64,000 nt of DNA from Sinorhizobium fredii NGR234 (GCF_000018545.1 NC_012586.1:1178001-1242000), one strand, 5' to 3'; counted from the first letter of the stretch, positions 1 through 9,274 are shown. Made by a program: numbers and translations. The notes: generated by a model not told the origin, from the sequence alone.

Positions 1-1
1 A

Positions 2-577
2 ACGTTCCTTTTAACGCCTAAGTTGATATTACGTTTGGCGCTCGCAATGTGCATACTTGTTGCCGTTGTGGCGGGATTTGGAAGCAAGGACCTGTTGCCC
101 AAGACATTTCAAACGCGTGTCTTGGGCGCGCTTTCCTCCGGCGACATTTCCGAAGCGGGAACTTTCGTTTCGAGGGCCGCACTGATCGAGGAAGCACTCC
201 AGATAATATCCGATGAGCAGATTGCGCTCGTGGGATTGGGCGCAGACCAATTCCGGGAGAGAAGTGTACAAACCACTCCTGTTCATAATCTTTATCTTCT
301 CCTCTGGGTCGAAGGCGGGCTCCTTGCGCTCTTGGGCTGGATCATGTTTTCAGCGGTCGGGATACTGCACGCACTTACGCTCAGGAGGGCTGGAGGCGAT
401 AAGAGGGCACTGGCAGCGATGATGACCACCATTGCCGTTTTTCTCACGATCGCTCTATTCAATCCGCATATGTACGCGCGGTATTGGACGATCCCAATTT
501 TCCTGTGCTGCGGACTCGGCCTCGCGCAACTCCGGCAGGCAGCAAAGTTTCCTAAGGCGTCGCTCAAGCGCCCCTAA
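2..577 (+). CDS. O-antigen ligase/polymerase family protein, C-terminal part
   Basis: The frame is open from the left edge of the window, so this is the C-terminal 190 or so codons of a larger membrane protein. The visible part has a hydrophobic segment, a periplasmic-loop-like stretch, the pattern HNLYLLLWVEGGLLALLGW, and two more hydrophobic helices near the end. The H-N-x-Y-L plus following Gly-rich helix is typical of the Wzy_C/O-antigen ligase family, which joins or polymerises lipid-linked repeat units on the periplasmic side. The flippase and export genes downstream fit a Wzx/Wzy pathway. Whether it is a polymerase or a ligase cannot be told from this part. Confidence 0.75.
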   Translation, partial: TFLLTPKLILRLALAMCILVAVVAGFGSKDLLPKTFQTRVLGALSSGDISEAGTFVSRAALIEEALQIISDEQIALVGLGADQFRERSVQTTPVHNLYLLLWVEGGLLALLGWIMFSAVGILHALTLRRAGGDKRALAAMMTTIAVFLTIALFNPHMYARYWTIPIFLCCGLGLAQLRQAAKFPKASLKRP

Positions 578-976
578 GTTTAGCGTGCCGCCGCGTGGAG
601 GAAAGGGCAGGATTAACCTGGCTGAAAGGGCTTCACTTGGCATAAATAATTGGAGAATAGTTGCAAAGGGGCGCGCTCAAGGCTGATCGACAGTAAAGCT
701 AATCGGATTGCTAATCAGGCATGGATGCACTATCGTTATTTCTTTGTTTCTTTTGTTCGTTCGAACGAGAGCGGCTATTCCCAGCAGGAAGTTGGGGTGG
801 TCCACGCGGCGCGCGTTCGATTGCGAGTGAGGTTGCGGCTATTTCGTGCCGACCCTTCTTCTAGTGATTGCGCTCTGCGGCAAGATTGCAGTCGACCCCA
901 TCTACTGGTGGGCAGCCGGCCTTGATGCGCGCAGGCAGAATTGAAGGCAAGCTCAAGCGGTCTCATGTGAAAGGCT
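578..976. other. Intergenic region, no gene supported
   Basis: About 400 bases between the ligase/polymerase and a sulfotransferase. The stretch has lower GC in its middle (a T-rich run near 735-755) and a small palindrome, tcgttcgaacga, at 757-768. A 47-codon open frame (721-864) shows no recognisable motif and no good ribosome binding site. The downstream gene probably has its promoter here, but I see no convincing -35/-10 pair. Confidence 0.5.
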
Positions 977-1906
977 GTGATGATGACCTCGCAACCCGTT
1001 CGTGTTGCTTACATCGCAGGTTACGGACGGAGCGGCACCACCATACTCGACATCGCATTGGGCCAGCACCGCGCCGTGTTTGGTGCGGGTGAGATAACGT
1101 CCCTCACGCGGCATGTTTGGCGTCACAACGAATATTGTGCATGCGGCAAGCCGATTCGGGACTGCAGTTTCTGGAGCACCGTTTGCCAGGAGTGGTTCGC
1201 GAATTCGGACTCGCGACTTATGTCAGAGTATTGCGCCCTTCAGGCAAAATTCGAGGGTCTGTCCGTCCTTGCAAAAGTGTTTTCCGGTCTGGGGCTGGGA
1301 AAGCACTTTGCACCGTATGCGCTTCACACCGAGCGTCTGATGAAGGCGATGCAGTCCCGTTCCGGTAAGCAAATAATCGTCGACTCTTCGAAATTGCCGG
1401 GAAGGGCGATGGCGCTTGCGCAAGTACCGGGAATTGACCTGCGTGTCATCCACATGGTGCGTGACGGGCGCGGAGTGGCCTGGTCATTGCTGAAGCCCTA
1501 TGCGCGTGACGCGAACTCGGGATTGCAAAAGGAGATCCGGCCAAAATCCGTGTTCAGAACGGCATTGCGGTGGAGCGTAGTCAATCTTGCGGTCGAGTAT
1601 CTCTCGCGAAAACTGGGCCCCGATAAAGTGCTGCGCGTGAGGTATGAGGATTTCGTGACGGACCCCATCGCCATCATGCAGCAAATCGGCGTGTTTCTCG
1701 ATATTGACCTCCACCAGATCGGCTCTGCTCTGCAGAACGGCGACCCTGTCGGCGCCGGGCACCAGGTCGCAGGGAACCGGCTGCGGATGGCTGGATCTGT
1801 CGCTCTCAAAAGAGACGAGTCGTGGCGAGCCCGGATGCCGGCCGGCCAGCAGGTCTCTTTCGAGCGATTGTGCGGCTGGATGCTCAGACGCTACGGCTAT
1901 CTCTAG
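977..1906 (+). CDS. Sulfotransferase family protein
   Basis: The 309-residue product starts with VAYIAGYGRSGTTILD, the 5'-phosphosulfate-binding loop of PAPS-dependent sulfotransferases. VIHMVRDGRGVAWSLLKP near residues 157-174 fits the 3'-phosphate-binding region. VRYEDFVTDP near residue 220 is the usual conserved block of the family. It probably transfers sulfate from PAPS to a carbohydrate made by the neighbouring polysaccharide genes; the acceptor is inferred from context only. GTG 977, ATG 980 and ATG 983 are all possible starts. The gene stands alone, and its stop codon TAG (1904-1906) touches the palindromic element that follows. Confidence 0.85.
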   Translation: MMMTSQPVRVAYIAGYGRSGTTILDIALGQHRAVFGAGEITSLTRHVWRHNEYCACGKPIRDCSFWSTVCQEWFANSDSRLMSEYCALQAKFEGLSVLAKVFSGLGLGKHFAPYALHTERLMKAMQSRSGKQIIVDSSKLPGRAMALAQVPGIDLRVIHMVRDGRGVAWSLLKPYARDANSGLQKEIRPKSVFRTALRWSVVNLAVEYLSRKLGPDKVLRVRYEDFVTDPIAIMQQIGVFLDIDLHQIGSALQNGDPVGAGHQVAGNRLRMAGSVALKRDESWRARMPAGQQVSFERLCGWMLRRYGYL

Positions 1907-2022
1907 ATCACGTTCATGATTTTAGGTCGGATCGACCTAAAATCATGAACGTGATCGATTCTAATAGATTAGAGCGGGATGCGGGCGGAAAACCGCACAC
2001 ACTTTTCCTCATCCCGCTCTAA
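1906..2022. repeat. RIME-like double palindrome element
   Basis: There are two palindromes in tandem. The first is a perfect 24-bp inverted repeat (1906-1929 and 1933-1956) with a 3-base loop. The second has a perfect 13-bp outer stem (1969-1981, ttagagcgggatg, and 2010-2022) with a small inner gcgg/ccgc hairpin at 1985-1996. Size and layout match the rhizobial intergenic mosaic elements (RIME) described as roughly 100 bp with two large palindromes; the family assignment is from memory of that architecture. It lies between the sulfotransferase stop and the lyase start and could also end transcription. Its core resembles that of the hairpin at 53285-53327. Confidence 0.7.
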
Positions 2023-2051
2023 GCATCGCCCGCAAGCGCGAGGGAAAACTT

Positions 2052-3533
2052 ATGCTGGTTGCGCGTTCAACCGCTTCGCGAGGATCCCGAACCTGGCACG
2101 GCCCCGACCTTGTTGCGGCTCCGCTGATGTTGGCAGGGCTAATCCTTGGATCGTGGACTGGGCCTCTGCGGCAGGCTGAGGCTGCAACGGCGGTCCAGGA
2201 ACCGCTTTCACCCAAGCTTCCAGACGGCAGGCAGCGTGCCTTTCCCACCGCCGAAGGCTTCGGCGCCGGTTCCGTTGGAGGCCGAGGCGGCAAGGTGATC
2301 TATGTCGTTAACACAAACGAGAAAGGGCCCGGATCTCTGCGTGATTGCGTCGAAGCATCCGGGCCACGCGTTTGCATTTTCCGCACAGGCGGTACCATAA
2401 CGCTACGCGAGAAGTCGCTGGTTGTTCGGAGTCCGTTCTTGACCATTGCCGGAGAGACGGCCCCGGGCGGCGGGGTCGCCATTCGCAACGGTGAGAGGCA
2501 ACTTCGCCCCTCAATTGAAATCTGGACCAATGACGTGATCATACGGCACGTTCGCCTTCGCCCCGGGCCGCATGCGCGCAAGGCTTGCTGTTCCGGCGGT
2601 CTCGGAATGTACTCTGAGGCGGCGAGAGACATCATCCTTGATCATATCTCCGCCAGCTGGGGATCTGACGAGACGGTCGATTCAGAAGACGCCAGCAACT
2701 TCACTTGGCAATGGGGAATTGCCAGTGAGCCGCTGCTGAAAGGCGGCCCGGGGAAAGACGATCGTGCCCGCAACATGCTGTTCACCAAGGGCGGCAACGT
2801 TTCAGTGCACCACTCGCTTTTTGCGTTCGGCAGGTTCAGAAATCCGCAGATAAAAATGAAAATTCCAGGCGCGGTCGCGGATGTCGTTAACAATGTCTTC
2901 TTCTCGCCAGCGTGGCAATACGTCGTGAGCTTTGGCGATGAATGGACGCATATCCAGGCCAATGTCGTCGGCAATTACAAGATCGCAGGAAAGAAGTTGC
3001 GCAACGACCACATGGTGCACCTTTTCACCGAAAGCGGAGAGGGTCACTCGATCTATGTCAAGGACAACTATGACGAACCCTATCGTACTCAGGCTGACCA
3101 GGATGACAGCCTGGTTCTGGCCGAGGATCAAAGACGGTTTGTCGTGAAGACGCCGTTTGAGGTGCCGACGATCCGCACGGCCCTGCCCATGGTCGCCTAC
3201 GACGAAGTTCTGGCGAATGCCGGTGCCACAAGGCCAGAGCGCGACGCGGTCGACAATCGCATCATTGAGGCCGTCAAGAGCCGCAGCGGGCAACTGCTCA
3301 AAACGGATCCGCGCGACGTTGGCGGATGGCCCGATCTTGATGCTGGAACGCCATACCAGGACGCGGATATGGACGGCATTTCAGATGATTGGGAGACCAA
3401 GAACGGCATCGATCCAATGCAGGCTGATGATGGTCAACGGGACATGGATGGTGACGGGTGGTCAAACCTCGAAGAGTTTCTCCATTTCATGGCCGGCGAT
3501 CCCGACGGCGGCGTTCAACTACCCCAACAATAA
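2052..3533 (+). CDS. Secreted pectate-lyase-like parallel beta-helix protein
   Basis: The 493-residue product has an N-terminal hydrophobic stretch near residues 24-40 ending in Ala-x-Ala-type sites (QAEAATA), consistent with export. Near residue 70 it has FPTAEGFGAGSVGGRGGKV, then NEKGPGSLRDCVEASGPR and FRTGGTI, the standard opening of family 1 pectate/polysaccharide lyases with a right-handed beta-helix. The C-terminal 60 residues hold Asp-rich calcium loops (DADMDGISDDWE, DMDGDGWSNLEEF), as in thrombospondin-3/dockerin-like repeats. It probably cleaves or trims a uronic-acid-containing polymer outside the cell. The start ATG has gaggga six bases upstream. Substrate is unknown. Confidence 0.8.
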   Translation: MLVARSTASRGSRTWHGPDLVAAPLMLAGLILGSWTGPLRQAEAATAVQEPLSPKLPDGRQRAFPTAEGFGAGSVGGRGGKVIYVVNTNEKGPGSLRDCVEASGPRVCIFRTGGTITLREKSLVVRSPFLTIAGETAPGGGVAIRNGERQLRPSIEIWTNDVIIRHVRLRPGPHARKACCSGGLGMYSEAARDIILDHISASWGSDETVDSEDASNFTWQWGIASEPLLKGGPGKDDRARNMLFTKGGNVSVHHSLFAFGRFRNPQIKMKIPGAVADVVNNVFFSPAWQYVVSFGDEWTHIQANVVGNYKIAGKKLRNDHMVHLFTESGEGHSIYVKDNYDEPYRTQADQDDSLVLAEDQRRFVVKTPFEVPTIRTALPMVAYDEVLANAGATRPERDAVDNRIIEAVKSRSGQLLKTDPRDVGGWPDLDAGTPYQDADMDGISDDWETKNGIDPMQADDGQRDMDGDGWSNLEEFLHFMAGDPDGGVQLPQQ

Positions 3534-3724
3534 GCTGATGCACGCGTTGCTCGCGATTGTAAGGCACGCGTAGCGAAAATACCGCAAGCCAATATGGGTG
3601 TTGATGCGTCCGATGTGCAGGGGCTTGAAAGACCGATGCGCTGGCGCCGGCGAGATGATCGCAATCGGCGACTCGTGCGGCGTGTTCGTCTGGGTTAACG
3701 GGAAGCGAGGGGGATCGATAGGCC

Positions 3725-4615
3725 ATGATCTTGAGTGCCAGCAAGTTCTATTCATCGGAGACGGATTCGACCGACGTGGCGTTGGAATCTGCGTTCTTCG
3801 CAATGCTTAAAATGCGGAACGGCACTTTCAAGCTGACCCACCCGTCGCGTTTTCAAGAACTGGAGGTCGCGTTCCGACCATATCTCGAGGAGCGCGCGGG
3901 CTCGCTTCGCGAGGTTCTCGACGTGGGAGTTTCCACCGGGCTAACGACCGTGGAACTCGCCAGATTCCTGACGGATTGTGGAAGTGCTGTCAGCATTGTA
4001 GCAACCGATCTCTTCATCGAGGCCCACATCGTCGAACTGGTTCCGGGGTTTAGAGTTTTCTGCGATCCGGAGGGTTGGCCGTTGCAATATGACGTCCGGG
4101 GTATCGCAGTTCGTCCATGGGTCCGAAGACTGGACTACGTGACGCTTGCTTTTATTCCACTCATGCTTGGCCACAGCCTCCTGAGACCCCGCCTGCGCTC
4201 ATGCATAAGGGCCGGTATGAGCAGGCCGGTGCAAATGATCACCCGGTCATTGCCATCGAATGGTGAAATCGAATTTGTTGAAAATGACATTATGTGCCGG
4301 TCGGAGCGCCTTATTCGCCGGTTCGACATGGTGCGCGCCGCCAACATCCTGAATACAGGATACTTTCCTCCGGATCAGATTCAGTTCGCAATCGAAAACA
4401 TTCACTCCTATCTCCGCGGTCCCGGCGCCTTGCTCATGATCGCCCGCACCAATCTTGCTCGTGAAAACGCCGGCACCCTGTTTGAGCTAAACGGGAACGG
4501 ATCGTTTACCGCATTGGAGCGCGTCGGCGGGGGATCGGAGATCGAAAGGCTCGTGCTGGATTACCGCGCCCCCGCAACTGCGGATGGCTTTGTGAGTCCA
4601 TTGGTCTGTCGATAA
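3725..4615 (+). CDS. SAM-dependent methyltransferase-like protein
   Basis: The 296-residue product has a Rossmann-type motif I (VLDVGVSTGLTTVELA near residues 64-79), an acidic end of strand 2 (IVATDLF near residue 91), and FDMVRAANILNTGYF near residues 200-214 in the position of motif IV. This is the core layout of class I methyltransferases. A hydrophobic stretch around residues 139-152 (LDYVTLAFIPLMLGHSLL) is unusual for a soluble enzyme and suggests membrane contact. It lies between two polysaccharide genes, so sugar or lipid O-methylation is possible, but the substrate is not visible. The start has only a distant gaggggg. Confidence 0.6.
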   Translation: MILSASKFYSSETDSTDVALESAFFAMLKMRNGTFKLTHPSRFQELEVAFRPYLEERAGSLREVLDVGVSTGLTTVELARFLTDCGSAVSIVATDLFIEAHIVELVPGFRVFCDPEGWPLQYDVRGIAVRPWVRRLDYVTLAFIPLMLGHSLLRPRLRSCIRAGMSRPVQMITRSLPSNGEIEFVENDIMCRSERLIRRFDMVRAANILNTGYFPPDQIQFAIENIHSYLRGPGALLMIARTNLARENAGTLFELNGNGSFTALERVGGGSEIERLVLDYRAPATADGFVSPLVCR

Positions 4616-4740
4616 GGTGCCAAGAACTTAAGCGAGCGAGGTTTTGGGTGGCCGTCTACTGACGCGTCAACTCAAGAGGCATCGTCAACATGATCGGCTC
4701 GTTCACCCTCTGCTTGCGGTGGCGTGCTTGGCGGCAGTGC

Positions 4741-5580
4741 TCACTCCCGAACGCTCCCATTTCTCAGCCATCCGTTCAGGTCCCTGCCGACGATAGCGCC
4801 GAGCTTCTCGATCTCCGTGGCGTAGAAATCGCCAATGCGTTCCCGCAGTTCCCGGGTCAACGGCGCATACTGCACTTCGGCAGCGGCGATTGACCGCATT
4901 CGCTTGAATCCTGCACTGTTCCTGAAGGGAGCGACAATCGGCTTCAAGGGGCGCAGCAGACGGCGCAAAGTCGGGTGGATCATCGGCTCCGCCTTGTCTT
5001 TGACTTTCTTCTCCAGGGGCCGGAGCGGCGGATCGTCCGCCATCCTCAGGTGCTTCCGCACACGGTCGAGCTGTGCAAACGCATCAAGTCGCATGTCCTC
5101 GTAAAGCACGACAAGTATCTGCTCGGCTGGAAACCGATCAAAATAGGCTCGCAACTGCTGAAAGTAGAGGCCGCCGCTCAGGAAACGCCCGCCGGCAGCT
5201 CTGCGTGGGTCAAGATACTGGGCGATGTCGCGGCCGACTTCGCCCCGGCGGTAAAGCATGCAGTAGTCCGAGTAGGCACGCTCGATGGGATTGCGCAGCT
5301 GTGCGATCAGCATCGCGTCGGGAAGTTTCTGGCTTATCCGCCCGGCTGCGCCCTCTGTATCCATATAGGAATTGGATTTTTCGCCGACGAGACGTCGATC
5401 CTTCTGTCCTTCGAAGTTCGAGAGGTACCACTGGTCTCCACGATCATAGAAGCGGCTGAAATAATGCAATTCCGGAGCCGGCATGTAGATGCCGGGGTGC
5501 TGTTGCAGCGATTGCTGGAGCCACGTCGTGGCGCTCTTGGTCGCGCCGATAATCAGGAAATCGATATCGTGCAACTTCAT
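4741..5580 (-). CDS. Sulfotransferase (heparan-sulfate-type fold)
   Basis: The 279-residue product opens with IDFLIIGATKSATTWLQQSL, the PAPS 5'-phosphosulfate loop as found in heparan sulfate N-deacetylase/sulfotransferase-type enzymes. It continues with HPGIYMPAPELHYFSRF and GEKSNSYM, and AQLRNPIERAYSDYCML near residues 95-111, the 3'-phosphate site with the conserved Arg and Ser. It is the second sulfotransferase of the locus but belongs to a different subfamily from the one at 977-1906, so the two probably modify different positions. It is transcribed on the minus strand right after the flippase gene (48-base gap), so the two probably form one operon. Confidence 0.88.
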   Translation of the reverse strand: MKLHDIDFLIIGATKSATTWLQQSLQQHPGIYMPAPELHYFSRFYDRGDQWYLSNFEGQKDRRLVGEKSNSYMDTEGAAGRISQKLPDAMLIAQLRNPIERAYSDYCMLYRRGEVGRDIAQYLDPRRAAGGRFLSGGLYFQQLRAYFDRFPAEQILVVLYEDMRLDAFAQLDRVRKHLRMADDPPLRPLEKKVKDKAEPMIHPTLRRLLRPLKPIVAPFRNSAGFKRMRSIAAAEVQYAPLTRELRERIGDFYATEIEKLGAIVGRDLNGWLRNGSVRE

Positions 5581-5628
5581 GGATTTCCCTCCGTCACAGG
5601 TCTCGAGAGAGGCGTTCTTCTATCTTGC

Positions 5629-6957
5629 CTATTTCTGCCGATACGCGACCGCCATCATCCAGAGCCAGATGGCGGCCATGACGATATGTGCCAAATTGGC
5701 GCCCATGGGCCCGACGCGCGGGATCAGCGCCAACGCCGTGCCATGAAATGCGATTGTTGCGACGAGCACGCTGCTTAGCACCCGGTGCTCCCGCCCCATG
5801 GCCAGAAGCGCGGAGCGCGTGACTGTACCATACAACGTCATAGCCGCCGCGATGGATTGAACGACGACCAACGGGCCCGCCGCCTCGAAATCCGGACCGA
5901 CGGCCACCCTTAGCACCGGATCGATCGCCAGATACACCGCGCCGACCAGCAATAGTCCGAAGCCGAAAAGAAGCACGCGCATTTGCGTGACGGCCCGATG
6001 AAACGCTTCATATGCGCTCGAGGCCCAGGCCCGGGCCAAATCCGGGTAGAGCACGGCCTGCACGTGATCTCCGATTTGCAGCGTCATTCGCCCGATGCGT
6101 TTCGCAATGTGATAAAGACCCGCCGCGGTCGGGTCGGCCAGGTATCCGACGAGAAGCGTGTCGAGCTGGTTGGCACTCGAACGCAGGGTCAATGACAGGT
6201 TCGTCGAGATCGCGAATTTCCAGAGACCTGGAAAATGAGCGGTGATACCGCGAACGGAGGCTTTAAGCATGCTCGCCAACATTCCTTGTCTGCGCAACTC
6301 CGCAAACGAAAGGAAGACGACCGACAGCGAGCCGAAGATTTGGGCCGCCATCCAGATCAGGACGAATTCCTGCAAAGTACCTCCGAAGGCAAAGCCTATT
6401 GCGCACAATCCCGCGCGGAAAATGCTCGACGCGACCTGGCCGTAGGCGATCGATCGAAAGTTCCCGAACAGGCGCAGCACGGCCAGCGGCATGCCGGAGA
6501 TGCGAAACGGCAGAATGGCACAAAAAAGCATGACGAGTCCGGACATCTCGGCCGAGATCCCGAGCGAGGGACCGAAGGCCCACACGAGCACCACAGCAAT
6601 CACGCATCCGGTCGCCGCCGCGGAAACGTCAAGCAGAAGGCCGAACTTGAACAACGAAGCGAGCGTATCCGTGCTCGTCGATTGCGCGCCGAATTTGATC
6701 AGTGGCTGCCAGGACTGGAAGTTCACGAGCCGCTCTATGGCGCTCGTGTAGGTGAAGCAAAGCGCCAAGACACCATACTCAGACGGACCAAGCGCCCTGG
6801 CCGTCAAGGCGAACCCAACGAGGCCCAGCAGAGAGGTAAGCGCATTCCCTGTCAGCAGATGTCTTATATTTCCCAGACGGCCTTTCAGGCCTTTTTCCCG
6901 AGCGAGTATCTTGTGGAGGCGGTTGAAGTATTTGGCCAGCTCTTCTCGAATCGCCAA
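5629..6957 (-). CDS. Polysaccharide flippase (Wzx/PST family)
   Basis: The 442-residue membrane protein has about twelve hydrophobic segments. The start, LTGNALTSLLGLVGFALTARALGPSEYGVLALCFTYTSAIERL in sense and composition, is typical of Wzx/oligosaccharide flippases: an N-terminal helix pair followed by G-P-x-E-Y-G. It probably moves undecaprenyl-linked repeat units across the inner membrane for the polymerase at the left edge. The start is TTG at 6957, supported by ggaggt five bases upstream on the minus strand. It lies divergent to the export gene at 7249 and upstream of the minus-strand sulfotransferase. Confidence 0.85.
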   Translation of the reverse strand: MAIREELAKYFNRLHKILAREKGLKGRLGNIRHLLTGNALTSLLGLVGFALTARALGPSEYGVLALCFTYTSAIERLVNFQSWQPLIKFGAQSTSTDTLASLFKFGLLLDVSAAATGCVIAVVLVWAFGPSLGISAEMSGLVMLFCAILPFRISGMPLAVLRLFGNFRSIAYGQVASSIFRAGLCAIGFAFGGTLQEFVLIWMAAQIFGSLSVVFLSFAELRRQGMLASMLKASVRGITAHFPGLWKFAISTNLSLTLRSSANQLDTLLVGYLADPTAAGLYHIAKRIGRMTLQIGDHVQAVLYPDLARAWASSAYEAFHRAVTQMRVLLFGFGLLLVGAVYLAIDPVLRVAVGPDFEAAGPLVVVQSIAAAMTLYGTVTRSALLAMGREHRVLSSVLVATIAFHGTALALIPRVGPMGANLAHIVMAAIWLWMMAVAYRQK

Positions 6958-7248
6958 ACGAGACCTCCTGCCTCTAACGAGGCCGCCTGATCAAAAAAAC
7001 GCCGCCCTTCTGCCGTGGCATGAGGCTGATGCCCCCATAAATCTATCCGGAGTGGGCCCGACGCCGCAGGGCAGGGCACCCGCGCGGCCTCCCTAGGCGC
7101 ATCTTTTTTTGAGCGTTTAGGAAAGTCGCCTTGCCGGTCGCCGGCGCAATAAACAACTAAAATCCTTTGACGGGACAGTATGAGGGAGAATATAGTCGCG
7201 CAAGATATTTTGATAGCCTTTTCTTTGTTGCTTTGGAGGGCGGTTGCG

Positions 7249-8502
7249 ATGGGGACATTACCTGCGCTAACGGCCACGTGCTTGTCCCCACGGGTTTGGG
7301 GCGCGTATGTTTTGGCGATCGTGCTGCTGGTCGTCGGACTCTTGGTAGGCCCGACGTCGCTTGCGTCTGCCAGTGACTATCGGCTCAACACCGGAGACGT
7401 TCTGACCTTCGACTTCCTGGACGATGCCGAGTTGCCAGTACCCGCGACCATTTCAGGCAACGGCGAAGCAGAGTTCCCCCTTATCGGCGGGGTCAACCTC
7501 GTCGGTCTCACGATAACGGAGGCCCTCGAAAAGCTTCGCAGCGAGTACCGGACACGCGAGATCCTCGTCGATCCAAAACTGTCCCTCAATATTTCGACCT
7601 TCCGGCCGATTTTCGTCCTTGGTGAGGTCAGGAGTCCGGGTTCGTTTCCCTTCTATAGCGGTCTAACGGTAGAGCAGGCCATCGGCCTTGCAGGCGGGAT
7701 GCAGATTATCGCGTCGAACGCGTCCGACCGGCTTCTTGTCCGCGCCCGCCTGCGGGGGGAAATAGAGTCCGCAAGAGCCGAAATCGTTCATGAGGCCGTC
7801 TATGCGGCGAGACTTGTGGCGCAGCTGAAATCAACCGAGAAGGTCGACCTGGACGACGTCCCGGAGGTCGCCCGCACGCATGTCGAGGGAGTGCCGGTTG
7901 AGGGCGTCATCGCGCTCGAGGAGAAGATCCTGAAGGAGGATCTCGCCGCCTATAGATCGCAAGCGCAAATTCTCACGGAAGGGATTGCCCAGGCCGAGGG
8001 TGGGATAGAGATACTGAACGAGCTGGTGCAGCAGCAAAAGGATATAGTCAGTAACAGCGTCGACGATGTGGCGCGCGTCGGTGCGCTGCGTCAGCGGGGA
8101 CTAAACACCGAAAGCGAGCTGTCACGCGCGGAGAACAGCGCGGCAACGGAAAAGGCCCAACTTCTGGAAACCTTTGCGACCCTTGCGCGTACGCGCCAGG
8201 AGGTGAGTGAGCTGAAATTGCAACTGGTAAAGCTCGCAGCTGACAGGAAGAAGGATATTCTGACCCAGCTCCAGGAGCGTGAAATTGCCATCAAGAAGCT
8301 GATCTCGGAGCAACGCTCCGCTGAAGAGCAGATCCTCCTTCTGGCCGCGGTGGCCCGGGATGAATCGAAGAAAAATCAAATTTCCTATGCCTATGAGATC
8401 CGTCGAAACGCCGATGGCGGCAAACCGACCAGCCATGAGGCGTCGCTCGGCACGGAATTGCTGCCGGGCGATGTCGTGGTCGTGAGTATCGCCGGAATGT
8501 AG
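7249..8502 (+). CDS. Polysaccharide export protein, ExoF/Wza-like
   Basis: It has a signal-anchor-like hydrophobic segment (AYVLAIVLLVVGLLVGP), then YRLNTGDVLTFDFLDDAEL and SGNGEAEFPLIGGVNLVGLT, the poly-export domain, then FVLGEVRSPGSFPFYSGLTV, the SLBB-type repeat. The second half is mostly charged helical coil. This matches ExoF-type outer-membrane polysaccharide export proteins of rhizobia in order and length (417 residues from this start). ATG 7249 is preferred because tggaggg lies eight bases upstream; an in-frame ATG at 7180 would add 23 residues. It is followed 36 bases later by the priming transferase, as exoF and exoY are in Sinorhizobium. Confidence 0.85.
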   Translation: MGTLPALTATCLSPRVWGAYVLAIVLLVVGLLVGPTSLASASDYRLNTGDVLTFDFLDDAELPVPATISGNGEAEFPLIGGVNLVGLTITEALEKLRSEYRTREILVDPKLSLNISTFRPIFVLGEVRSPGSFPFYSGLTVEQAIGLAGGMQIIASNASDRLLVRARLRGEIESARAEIVHEAVYAARLVAQLKSTEKVDLDDVPEVARTHVEGVPVEGVIALEEKILKEDLAAYRSQAQILTEGIAQAEGGIEILNELVQQQKDIVSNSVDDVARVGALRQRGLNTESELSRAENSAATEKAQLLETFATLARTRQEVSELKLQLVKLAADRKKDILTQLQEREIAIKKLISEQRSAEEQILLLAAVARDESKKNQISYAYEIRRNADGGKPTSHEASLGTELLPGDVVVVSIAGM

Positions 8503-8538
8503 CGTTCCGCAGGCAACTGATATCGTGAACCGCGCTCC

Positions 8539-9237
8539 ATGCGCGAGGACAGCGAAGTGAAGCCCAATCGCGAGCATGCAGTCTTCGCCTTTAGTTTGCC
8601 TGCCTCGTCGGGACCATACCGTCTCAAGCGCGTTCTTGAATGTGCACTTGCCGGAACGCTTGTCGTCCTCTGCCTGCCGCTGATGGCGGTAACGGCGATC
8701 GTCGTTTGGGCGAGCCTCGGCTTGCCATTGTTGTTCACCCAGGCCCGCGCCGGGGCGGGCATGCGGATCTTCACGGTTACCAAGTTTCGCACGATGACCA
8801 ACGCCTGCGGCCCGGACGGCGCATCGCTGCCGGATCAGATGCGGCAGACCGCTGCGACTTCGCTGCTGCGCAAACTGCGCTATGACGAGCTGCCGCAACT
8901 CTTCGCCGTGCTCGCAGGCGACATGTCGATCGTCGGCCCGCGTCCTCTTCCCTTGGCGACGGTTGCGAGCTTCGGTGACCTCGGCCGCCTGCGCTCACTG
9001 GTCGCTCCCGGCATGACGGGCTGGGCGCAGGTGAATGGCAATACGCTGCTATCGGACGAGGAGAAGATCGCGCTTGATCTCTGGTATGTCGCGCATGCCA
9101 GTCTTTGGCTCGATGTGCGAATTCTGCTGTTGACACTGAAGACGATCGTTTTCGGCGAGCGCGTCAATGACATGCATCTGAAAGTCGCCAAAGATTTTCT
9201 TCATGTTATTCGGGCGGTCCGCAACCATGGACAATGA
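8539..9237 (+). CDS. Undecaprenyl-phosphate sugar phosphotransferase, ExoY-like
   Basis: The 232-residue product has one N-terminal membrane helix (LECALAGTLVVLCLPLMAVT), then the bacterial sugar transferase domain with the landmarks FTVTKFRTM, RYDELPQLFAVLAGDMSIVG, PRP and PGMTGWAQVNG, and LDLWYV. This family attaches the first sugar phosphate to undecaprenyl phosphate at the cytoplasmic face and so starts repeat-unit synthesis. The short form with a single helix is like ExoY rather than full-length WbaP. A GTG at 8557 with gagga upstream is an alternative start. Its end overlaps or nearly touches the deacetylase gene. Confidence 0.9.
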   Translation: MREDSEVKPNREHAVFAFSLPASSGPYRLKRVLECALAGTLVVLCLPLMAVTAIVVWASLGLPLLFTQARAGAGMRIFTVTKFRTMTNACGPDGASLPDQMRQTAATSLLRKLRYDELPQLFAVLAGDMSIVGPRPLPLATVASFGDLGRLRSLVAPGMTGWAQVNGNTLLSDEEKIALDLWYVAHASLWLDVRILLLTLKTIVFGERVNDMHLKVAKDFLHVIRAVRNHGQ

Positions 9238-9274
9238 AGCGATGGCGGCAGCGGCAAGGTCTTTTGGAGGCTCC

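Noticed and set aside
721..864. 47-codon frame in the gap after the ligase/polymerase
   Set aside because: No motif, no good ribosome binding site, and it lies in a low-GC stretch where short frames are common.
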